Of a stretch of 11,127 nucleotides of DNA, positions 5,294-11,127 are shown in pieces (positions within the stretch are counted from its first letter, which is position 1; each line of letters opens with the position of its first letter). The translations under genes were made by a program, and so were the position numbers. The stretch spans positions 1 through 11,127 of the forward strand of contig JAQUSA010000019.1 of NCBI GenBank assembly GCA_028715315.1, given 5' to 3'. This stretch comes from Candidatus Omnitrophota bacterium (lineage in GTDB: Bacteria; Omnitrophota; Gorgyraeia; Pluralincolimonadales; Pluralincolimonadaceae). The notes under the pieces are model-generated. The model did not search any database. It saw only the letters and a program-made list of their open reading frames with translations, and had not been told where the DNA came from.

Positions 5294-7402
5294 ATGAAGA
5301 TACGGACTAAATTAATTCTACTTTTCCTCGCGATAATCCTGGTTGTCGCCGCCGCTATAGCGCTGGAGCGCGACTTCGAGGTCAAGAGGCTTGCTGGGAT
5401 CTTCGCCCTGAGCCGCGCGCGCGAGGAGATCGCGTTCGATAAGATCGTCGCCCTCAGGAACAACCGCCTCGAGGCCCTCGTCAGCGACTACACGTTCTGG
5501 GACGAGATGGTGGAATTTACGAAGACCGGCGACAAGGAGTGGGCGGCGGAGAATATCGACGCTTCGCTGTCCGTCTTCAATGTCAACGCGATGTGGGTCT
5601 TCCGCAAGGACTATACGGGCTTATACTCCTTCTGGAGTTTGGACGAGGATGTCGAAGACCTCCCGCTTTCCAAAGGGGCCATATCCCACCTCTTCAGGAA
5701 TTCAAGGTTCTGCCATTTCTTTATACGCGTGGGAAAGAATATAATGGAGGTCCGCGGCGCGACGATACACCCGACCGCGGACATCCTGAGGAAGACCGAG
5801 CCGCAGGGATACCTGTTCGCCGGTATTCTCTGGGACGAAAAGTCCCTCCGCGAACTGGCATCCCTGACCGGGACGAGCGTCAGGTTCGCGTCCCCGAACG
5901 AGAGGCCGGTCCCGGATACCCGCGCAAACATAATGTCGGGCGAGTCGGGATTCCTTAGGCAGTTCACCGGTTGGGACGGCAAGCCCCTGGCAAAGATCGC
6001 CGTTTCTTTCAGGTCGGAGAGCATAAAGCATTATAACCTGACGGGCCAGACCGTCTTCTTCGTTTTCGGGCTGCTTGCCGCCGTTTCGCTGCTTGTGTTT
6101 TTCATATCGGTCGTCCACCTCGTGTCGTACCCGCTGAGACTCGTATCCGAATCGCTTAAGAATAAGGACCCGGCCCCGCTCGCGCCCCTCGCTAAGAATA
6201 ATGACGAGTTCGGCGAGATAACCAAGGCAATATGCGAAGCATTCGAGCAGGAAGCCGCGCTGGAGGCGGCGAATATCAGGAACCGCGAGGCCGAGATACA
6301 GGAGAAAGCGATCCTCGAGAATATTTCAGACCTCGCGTGGCTCAAGGACCTGGAGAACAGGTATATAGTGGTGAACGGGCCTTTCGCGAAGGCATGCGGC
6401 AGGGCGCCGGCGGAGCTCATAGGAAAGACGGATTCCGATATCTGGCCTAGGGAGGCCGCCGAAAGATATGTCGCGGATGACAAAGAGGTAATTTTCTCGG
6501 GAAAACAGAAGGTAATATGCGAGCCCCTCTTTTCGGCGGACGGGGATATGTCGTGGATGGAGACCGTAAAGACGCCCATGTTCAACGACAAGGGCGAGGT
6601 TATAGGCATTGCGGGCATATCGCGCGACATAACGGAGCGGAAGAAATCCGAGGAGGAGCTGAAGAAGGCCTACATAGACCTGAAGGAGACGCAGCACCGG
6701 CTCATACAGGCGGAAAAATTCTCGGCCCTGGGAAAGTTCTCCACATCGTTCGCGCACGAGATAAAGAACCCCCTCGGTATAATCCTGAACGGGATAGAAT
6801 ACCTGGAGATGAAGCTTGGAGCGAGCGATAACGACCTAAAGGGGGACCTCGACATCATAAAGAGGTCCACGCTCAGGGCGGACGACATCATAAAAAAGCT
6901 GCTGAAGTTCGCGCGCCCTTCGGAGATCAAGCTCGAGAGGATAAAACCGCAGGAGCTCGTTAACGATACGCTGCCGTTCTTCAAATATTCATCTCCGACC
7001 GGGGAGATAAAGATCAGTACGGAACTTTCCGTGGAGCCGATGGAGTTCATGGCCGACAAGAACCAGATGCAGCAGGCGATCATAAACATGGTAATGAACG
7101 CCGCGGAGTCCATGGCCAATACCGGGGGCCAGATAACGATAAAGGCTTACAGGGAAGGGCGCTCGGAATTTTATTTCGCGAAACCCGTATGCGTGATCGA
7201 GATATCCGACAACGGCCCGGGCATCTCCGAGGCGAACATGTCGAAGCTTTTCGAGCCGTTCTTCACGACCAAGTCCGAGAAAGGGACCGGCCTCGGGCTC
7301 TTCATAACGAAGTTGATTATTGACAATAATAAGGGTAATATAGCTGTAGACAGCAAGCTCGGACGCGGAACGACCGTAAGGATGATATTCCCGCTTGCCT
7401 AA
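5294..7402 (+). CDS. CHASE4-PAS sensor histidine kinase
   Basis: A 702-residue membrane sensor kinase. In order: a transmembrane helix (about 7-24); an extracytoplasmic region with the CHASE4-like signature DYTFWDEMV (65-73), running to about 245; a second transmembrane helix (about 253-276); a HAMP-like or coiled-coil linker (277-340); a PAS domain (about 341-450) with GKTDSDIWP and closing in GISRDITERK; a HisKA domain with the H-box FAHEIKNP and phospho-acceptor His488; and an HATPase_c domain with an N-box (Asn602), DNGPG (639-643), FEPFFTTK and the ATP-lid motif GTGLGLF (664-670). All catalytic residues are present, so it should be active. CHASE4 senses small unidentified ligands outside the membrane and PAS adds a cytoplasmic input; the stimulus is not readable. 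It has its own predicted promoter and a receiver gene 14 bases downstream, its likely partner. Confidence 0.93.
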   Translation: MKIRTKLILLFLAIILVVAAAIALERDFEVKRLAGIFALSRAREEIAFDKIVALRNNRLEALVSDYTFWDEMVEFTKTGDKEWAAENIDASLSVFNVNAMWVFRKDYTGLYSFWSLDEDVEDLPLSKGAISHLFRNSRFCHFFIRVGKNIMEVRGATIHPTADILRKTEPQGYLFAGILWDEKSLRELASLTGTSVRFASPNERPVPDTRANIMSGESGFLRQFTGWDGKPLAKIAVSFRSESIKHYNLTGQTVFFVFGLLAAVSLLVFFISVVHLVSYPLRLVSESLKNKDPAPLAPLAKNNDEFGEITKAICEAFEQEAALEAANIRNREAEIQEKAILENISDLAWLKDLENRYIVVNGPFAKACGRAPAELIGKTDSDIWPREAAERYVADDKEVIFSGKQKVICEPLFSADGDMSWMETVKTPMFNDKGEVIGIAGISRDITERKKSEEELKKAYIDLKETQHRLIQAEKFSALGKFSTSFAHEIKNPLGIILNGIEYLEMKLGASDNDLKGDLDIIKRSTLRADDIIKKLLKFARPSEIKLERIKPQELVNDTLPFFKYSSPTGEIKISTELSVEPMEFMADKNQMQQAIINMVMNAAESMANTGGQITIKAYREGRSEFYFAKPVCVIEISDNGPGISEANMSKLFEPFFTTKSEKGTGLGLFITKLIIDNNKGNIAVDSKLGRGTTVRMIFPLA

Positions 7403-7416
7403 ATGGAGGATGCCCG

Positions 7417-7794
7417 ATGAAGAAGAAGATACTTGTCGTCGATGACGAAAAAGATTTCTGCCATTTCGTAAAGAAGGCCCTCGAGGCCACCGAAGAGTTC
7501 AAGGTCACGGTTAGCAATGAAGGCGCGGAGGGAGTAAAGAAGGCAAAGGAGCTTTTGCCGGACCTGGTCATCCTCGACGTCATGATGCCTAAGATGGGCG
7601 GGTATGAGGTGGCGGCGGCGCTCCAGAAGGAAGAGGATACGAGGAATATCCCGGTCATTTTCCTTACCGCGGTCGTGACCGAACGGGAAGTCAAGGATGA
7701 CGGATACCTGCTCGAGGGCAAGCGCTTCATCGCGAAACCGGTAAAGATACACGACCTCATTAACAGCATAAAGGCCGCATTAACGGGAGACTGA
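7417..7794 (+). CDS. Stand-alone response regulator receiver protein (CheY-like)
   Basis: A 125-residue protein that is a single receiver domain with no DNA-binding or enzymatic output. The phosphorylation site is complete: the acidic pair Asp9-Asp10, phospho-acceptor Asp54 in VILDVMMPKMGG, Thr84 in FLTA and Lys107 in AKPV. It lies 14 bases after the kinase stop, with a good SD GGAGGA (7405-7410) 6 bases before its ATG, so it is co-transcribed with the kinase and is very probably phosphorylated by it. Because there is no output domain, the signal must pass by protein contact, either to a diguanylate cyclase, phosphotransfer or motility partner elsewhere, or as a phosphate sink. No convincing terminator follows: 7799-7821 is GC-rich and ends in TTATTTTT (7823-7830), but only 3- to 4-bp stems with tiny loops can be drawn. 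Confidence 0.93.
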   Translation: MKKKILVVDDEKDFCHFVKKALEATEEFKVTVSNEGAEGVKKAKELLPDLVILDVMMPKMGGYEVAAALQKEEDTRNIPVIFLTAVVTEREVKDDGYLLEGKRFIAKPVKIHDLINSIKAALTGD

Positions 7795-7831
7795 TACCGC
7801 AGCCTGCGACCTCCGGCAGCCGTTATTTTTA

Positions 7832-7861
7832 ATGACAACAGTGCCAACTTAGTGATATAAT
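7832..7861 (+). promoter_or_regulatory. Predicted sigma70 promoter of the rex-nuoE-nuoF operon
   Basis: ATGACA at 7832-7837 (5/6), an 18-base spacer and a perfect TATAAT at 7856-7861. Transcription would start near 7868, inside the Rex-box-like site and about 19 bases before the rex ATG at 7887. Confidence 0.65.
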
Positions 7862-7869
7862 CTGATTGT

Positions 7870-7887
7870 TTGTGAAAATCGGAACAA
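7870..7887 (+). promoter_or_regulatory. Candidate Rex operator (ROP site) at the rex start
   Basis: TTGTGAAAATCGGAACAA compared with the usual Rex site TTGTGAA-N4-TTCACAA: the left half-site matches 7/7 and the right half 4/7, with the outer TTGT/ACAA arms a perfect dyad. An overlapping dyad ATTGTT (7865-7870) / AACAAT (7883-7888) also exists. The site lies just after the -10, over the predicted transcription start, and its last base is the A of the rex start codon: a typical position for repression by blocking RNA polymerase. The consensus is from memory and binding is inferred. Confidence 0.6.
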
Positions 7888-8525
7888 TGTCCAAAACCAA
7901 GAGAAATATCCCCCAGGATACGGCAAGCCGGTTAAGCCTCTACCTTAGAAGCTTAAGGATGCTTGGAAAGAAGAGAGTGGACGTCGCCTCGTCCGAGGAG
8001 ATCACGCGGTTCCTCAACGTCACGCCGGTCCAGTTCCGGAAGGACCTTTCTTACTTCGGGGGTTTCGGCAAGCGCGGCGTCGGTTACGATGTCGCGAGGC
8101 TCACGAGGGAGATAGAGAGGATCCTCGGGACCGACGCGGCGTGGAAGATAGCGATAGTCGGCGCGGGAAAACTCGGCTCGGCCCTGCTCGGATATTCGGG
8201 TTTCCACGAATTGAACCTGCAGATAGTGGCGGCATTCGACAGCAGCCCCGAAAGGATAGGCAAGGTGCGCCAGGGCGTGAGGATCGAAAGCACCTCGCGC
8301 ATGAAGGATATCTTAAGGAAGAAGGGAATACGGATCGCGGTCCTTGCGGTCCCGGCGGATTTCGCCCAGAAGGTCGGCGAGGAGCTTGTGCGCTGCGGAG
8401 TGAAGGCGGTCCTGAATTTCGCGCCTGTCAACCTGGTCCTGCCGGAGGGCGTATCGGTATCTAACGTCGATATGGCTTCGGAACTCGAGAGCCTTATATA
8501 CAAACTAAAAGGAGAACGCGCATGA
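7887..8525 (+). CDS. rex: Redox-sensing transcriptional repressor Rex
   Basis: A 212-residue protein, the family's usual length. Rex dimers bind operator DNA when NAD+ dominates and release it when NADH rises, switching on fermentative and NADH-oxidising genes. The N-terminal winged helix contains SRLSLYLRSLRMLG and the Rex signature VTPVQFRKDLSYFGGFGKRGVGYDV (in two adjoining parts, residues 45-57 and 58-69). The Rossmann NADH-binding domain starts at KIAIVGAGKLGSAL (87-100). The C-terminal helix NVDMASELESLIYKL is the domain-swap helix. ATG 7887 is chosen because the family starts just before this winged helix. In-frame TTG 7866 and GTG 7872 would add seven or five residues but lie in the operator and at the transcription start. 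No strong SD precedes the ATG. Its TGA overlaps the next ATG (ATGA, 8522-8525). It probably represses its own operon. Confidence 0.95.
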   Translation: MSKTKRNIPQDTASRLSLYLRSLRMLGKKRVDVASSEEITRFLNVTPVQFRKDLSYFGGFGKRGVGYDVARLTREIERILGTDAAWKIAIVGAGKLGSALLGYSGFHELNLQIVAAFDSSPERIGKVRQGVRIESTSRMKDILRKKGIRIAVLAVPADFAQKVGEELVRCGVKAVLNFAPVNLVLPEGVSVSNVDMASELESLIYKLKGERA

Positions 8526-9043
8526 AAGCGGTTTCGGAGAGGGAGGTCGACGCTGCGGCAGTCGACAGGATAATAGACAAGCACAGGGATTCCCCGGGCA
8601 ACCTGCTCGGCATCATGGAAGAGGTGCAGGAGCTGAACAGGCATAATTTCCTTCCGCGCCGGACGCTTGAATATATCGCGGAGAGCCTTGGGCTTCCGTT
8701 CTCGAAAGTATACAGCGTCGCCACATTTTACGCGTTCTTCAACCTGAAACCGCAGGGGGAGCACTCGATAATCGTCTGCAGGGGCACCGCGTGCCACACG
8801 AAGGGTTCGAAGGCGCTGCTCGAGCACCTCGAAGGGTCCCTTGGGATAAAGGGCGCGTTCGACGAAGGCGAATCGTATTTCACGACGCCGGACAACAAGT
8901 TCACCGTCAGGACGGTCGCGTGTTTCGGCCAGTGCGCGCTGGCGCCCGTAGTCGTCGTGGACGACAAGATCCATGTGCATATGAACGAGAGCAAACTCGC
9001 AAGGATAGTGAAGGAACTCAGCCGCGGAGGAAAGAAGAAATGA
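8522..9043 (+). CDS. nuoE: NuoE/HydC-type [2Fe-2S] thioredoxin-like subunit
   Basis: A 173-residue protein of the 24-kDa/NuoE family. These subunits carry one [2Fe-2S] cluster next to the FMN of NuoF and work in complex I, NAD-dependent hydrogenases (HydC/HndA) or formate dehydrogenases. The N-terminal helical part includes LLGIMEEVQELNRHNFLP and LPFSKVYSVATFYAFF, typical of the family. The cluster ligands are Cys86-x4-Cys91 (CRGTAC) and Cys134-x3-Cys138 (CFGQC), all present. SD GGAG (8511-8514) is 7 bases before the start. It overlaps rex by ATGA at its start and the nuoF-like gene by ATGA at its end (9040-9043), so the three are translationally coupled. No complex I membrane subunits are in view. 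With Rex and the unusual NuoF partner, a soluble NAD(P)H-linked hydrogenase or bifurcating enzyme is likelier than complex I, which is an inference from context. Confidence 0.93.
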   Translation: MKAVSEREVDAAAVDRIIDKHRDSPGNLLGIMEEVQELNRHNFLPRRTLEYIAESLGLPFSKVYSVATFYAFFNLKPQGEHSIIVCRGTACHTKGSKALLEHLEGSLGIKGAFDEGESYFTTPDNKFTVRTVACFGQCALAPVVVVDDKIHVHMNESKLARIVKELSRGGKKK

Positions 9044-11127
9044 GGATATCCGACATAAAACACCTGGACATCTTGAAGGAGAAGCGCTTCAAGGAGATAT
9101 TCTCGGCCCGCCCGCGCATTTCCGTCGGCATGGGCACGTGCGGCATGGGAAACGGCGCCGAAGAAGTATACAAGGCGCTCGAGAAGGAAATACGCAGGAA
9201 GAAGTCCGACATACTTCTCGGGAAGGTGGGCTGCTTCGGGTTCTGCGCGAACGAGCCGCTCGTGAATATCTACCTGCCGCGCCAGCCGCTTATCATACTG
9301 CAGAAAGTCACGCCTAAAGACGCCGCGAAGATAGTGGAGAAGACGCTGAAAGGCGAAATATACAGGGAAAAGGTCCTCTGCAAGATCGAGGAATGGGACC
9401 ATATAACGAGCAGGGCGACCTACGGCCGCGGTTTTCCCGGCATACCGAGGTGGGACGAGGTGCCGTTCTTCAAAGGGCAGAAAAAGATCGTGTTGAGGGA
9501 TTTCGGCCTGATCGACCCCGAGAACATCGAAGATTACATCGCGATAGGCGGGTACCACGCGCTTTATAAGGCGGTCACCGAGATGAGCCCCGAAAAGGTC
9601 ATCGAGGAGCTGAAGGTATCGAAATTGCGCGGCCGCGGCGGCGCGGGTTTCCCGACCTGGAGAAAATGGGATATCATGCGCAACATCAAGGCCGACAGGA
9701 AATACGTCGTCTGCAATGCCGACGAGGGCGACCCGGGCGCGTACATGAACCGCAATGAGATAGAGAGCGACCCGCATATGCTTATCGAAGGCATGGCGAT
9801 CGCCGCGTACACGATGGGCACGGACACGGGCATCGTCTATATACGCGCGGAATACCCTCTCGCGGTCGAGAGGCTGAAGAAAGCCATCAAGGACGCCGAG
9901 GAATACGGCCTGCTCGGCAAGAATATACTGAACACGGGCTATGACTTCGACATAAAGATAGTCGAGGGCGCCGGCGCGTTCGTTTGCGGAGAGGAGACGG
10001 CGCTCATATTCTCGCTCGAAGGCAAACCGGGCCGTCCGAGGCCCAGGCCGCCGTTCCCGGCGGAGAGGGGCCTGTGGGACAAGCCTACAAACATCAATAA
10101 CGTCGAGACGCTCAGCAACGTCCCCGCGATCATATCGCGCGGCGGCGCGTGGTTCGCGCAGACCGGCACTTCGGCCAGCGCGGGCACGAAGGTCTTCTCG
10201 CTCGTAGGAAAGGTCAAGAACACCGGCCTCGTCGAACTTCCGTTCGGCTCGCCCCTTCTGTCGCTTATCTACCAGATGGGAGAGGGCAGCGGCAAGAACA
10301 AGGTCATAAAGGCCGTCCAGAGCGGCGGCCCGTCCGGCGGGTGCATATCGTCGAAACTCTTCGGCTCGAAGGTGGATTACGAGACGCTCGCCGAGCTCGG
10401 CGCGATCCTCGGCTCAGGCGGCATGGTCGTCATGGACCAGGACAACTGCATGGTAGACGTTGCCCGCTACTTCATCGAATTCACGACGTCGGAATCATGC
10501 GGAAAATGCACGCCGTGCCGCGAAGGGCTGCAGCAGGCGCTTAAGATCCTGAAGGACATAACGGAGGGCAGGGGAAAGGTCGAGGACATGAAGACCCTTG
10601 AGGACCTCGGCAGGACCATAAAGGATACCGCGATATGCGGCCTCGGGCAGACGGCGCCGAACCCTGTGCTCACGACGCTGAAATATTTCAGGGACGAATA
10701 CGAGGACCATATAAAGAACAAGAGATGCGACGCGGGCATATGCCAGGCGCTCTTCCTCTCGCCGTGCGAGAACAGCTGCCCGCTGCATATGAACATACCG
10801 GGCTTCCTCGAGCTTGTGAACGAGAAGAAGATGGAAGACGCGTACGACATGATACTCCGCGATAACCCGTTCCCGGCGAGCTCCGGGAGGATATGCCATT
10901 TCCACTGCAAGCTGCGCTGCCGCAGGGAGGACATCGACGACCCGGTATCGCAGGGAGAGATACACCGTTTCGTCGCCGATAACCTGCACAAGTACGGCAA
11001 GGATAAGGCTATAATGAGGTCGATATTGAAGGAACGCGCGCCGTCGACCAACAAGAAAGTCGCGATAGTCGGCGCGGGCCCCGCGGGCCTTACGGCGGCG
11101 TATTACCTCGCGCGCCTTGGGCACGCG
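9040..11127 (+). CDS. NuoF/HydB-like NADH-binding flavoprotein fused to a GltD-like FAD module (3' end outside window)
   Basis: The frame is open from ATG 9040 to the window edge, 696 residues so far, with no stop. SD GGAGG (9026-9030) lies 9 bases upstream. Domains in order: a thioredoxin-like [2Fe-2S] region (about 24-110) with Cys34 and Cys65-x3-Cys69; the NuoF NADH/FMN domain (about 150-370) with GRGGAGFPT (198-206), NADEGDPGAY (226-235) and FVCGEETALI (314-323); SLBB (about 385-445); the NuoF C-terminal [4Fe-4S] motif SCGKCTPCREG (Cys487, 490, 493) with Cys533; and then, where HydB has ferredoxin motifs, a GltD-type Fer4_20 domain (Cys563, 568, 576, 580 and Cys619-x3-Cys623-x3-Cys627). 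It ends in the FAD Rossmann motif GAGPAGLTAAYYLARLGH (678-695) at the edge. NuoF oxidises or reduces NAD(H) via FMN; GltD-like modules carry FAD and NADPH sites and two [4Fe-4S] clusters. The polypeptide probably links two flavin sites, perhaps for NADH/NADPH transfer or electron bifurcation. Confidence 0.9.
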   Translation, partial: MRISDIKHLDILKEKRFKEIFSARPRISVGMGTCGMGNGAEEVYKALEKEIRRKKSDILLGKVGCFGFCANEPLVNIYLPRQPLIILQKVTPKDAAKIVEKTLKGEIYREKVLCKIEEWDHITSRATYGRGFPGIPRWDEVPFFKGQKKIVLRDFGLIDPENIEDYIAIGGYHALYKAVTEMSPEKVIEELKVSKLRGRGGAGFPTWRKWDIMRNIKADRKYVVCNADEGDPGAYMNRNEIESDPHMLIEGMAIAAYTMGTDTGIVYIRAEYPLAVERLKKAIKDAEEYGLLGKNILNTGYDFDIKIVEGAGAFVCGEETALIFSLEGKPGRPRPRPPFPAERGLWDKPTNINNVETLSNVPAIISRGGAWFAQTGTSASAGTKVFSLVGKVKNTGLVELPFGSPLLSLIYQMGEGSGKNKVIKAVQSGGPSGGCISSKLFGSKVDYETLAELGAILGSGGMVVMDQDNCMVDVARYFIEFTTSESCGKCTPCREGLQQALKILKDITEGRGKVEDMKTLEDLGRTIKDTAICGLGQTAPNPVLTTLKYFRDEYEDHIKNKRCDAGICQALFLSPCENSCPLHMNIPGFLELVNEKKMEDAYDMILRDNPFPASSGRICHFHCKLRCRREDIDDPVSQGEIHRFVADNLHKYGKDKAIMRSILKERAPSTNKKVAIVGAGPAGLTAAYYLARLGHA

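Noticed and set aside
7799..7830. Possible intrinsic terminator after the receiver gene
   Set aside because: A GC-rich stretch followed by TTATTTTT is present, but only 3- to 4-bp stems with tiny loops can be drawn, so it was not annotated.
7866..7886. TTG 7866 or GTG 7872 as the rex start
   Set aside because: Both lie at or just after the predicted transcription start, inside the operator, and the extra residues are not typical of Rex proteins.
8728..9777. Antisense open frame across the nuoE/nuoF junction (349 codons)
   Set aside because: It spans two well-supported, translationally coupled genes and its translation shows no domain.
1..11127. CRISPR arrays, insertion sequences, attachment sites, tRNA or rRNA genes
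   Set aside because: No direct-repeat arrays, terminal inverted repeats with a transposase, or cloverleaf-like sequences were seen on reading the window.

Overview
The window is a stretch of bacterial chromosome with densely packed genes, all on the + strand. No mobile element, CRISPR array, tRNA or rRNA is visible. The gene set suggests an anaerobic or fermentative bacterium: the redox repressor Rex, NADH-linked NuoE/NuoF-type flavoprotein subunits, a B12-type radical SAM protein, a TMTC-like membrane glycosyltransferase, a pilus-type inner-membrane protein and a GH130 phosphorylase. Coding DNA is fairly G+C-rich but uses ATA (Ile) and AGG (Arg) heavily. I associate this mix with the Omnitrophota/PVC sphere; that is an inference from style and content, not proof.

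Layout. (1) 3-239: C-terminal end of a PilO/GspM-like pilus or secretion protein. (2) 272-1192: a GH130 glycoside phosphorylase behind a near-consensus promoter (236-264) that overlaps the previous stop codon and seems to give a leaderless mRNA. (3) 1216-1548: a self-contained cold-shock gene with its own promoter, an inverted repeat around the -10, a strong Shine-Dalgarno and a strong intrinsic terminator. (4) 1584-2876: a B12-binding-type radical SAM protein of unknown substrate. (5) 2904-5238: a divergent YchF/OLA1-like P-loop protein overlapping by 8 bases a TMTC-like GT-C glycosyltransferase that lacks the usual TPR tail. (6) 5294-7794: a CHASE4-PAS sensor histidine kinase and a stand-alone receiver protein. 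(7) 7887-11127: rex, nuoE-like and a nuoF-like gene, linked by two ATGA stop/start overlaps. The rex promoter carries a Rex-box-like site covering the predicted transcription start and reaching the rex start codon.

How the genes work together. The clearest functional unit is the last one: an NADH/NAD+-sensing repressor that probably controls itself and a flavin/Fe-S oxidoreductase. The final gene is open at the right edge. It is not an ordinary NuoF/HydB: after the NuoF [4Fe-4S] motif it continues into a GltD-type cysteine-rich domain and the start of an FAD-binding Rossmann fold. That suggests a two-flavin NAD(P)H-handling, possibly electron-bifurcating, subunit. Its partners (hydrogenase, formate dehydrogenase or other) would lie beyond the window.

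Five sigma70-like promoters can be read by eye (before the GH130, csp, ychF-like, kinase and rex genes), so the window is a series of short transcription units rather than one operon. There is no gene-free stretch over 300 bases.
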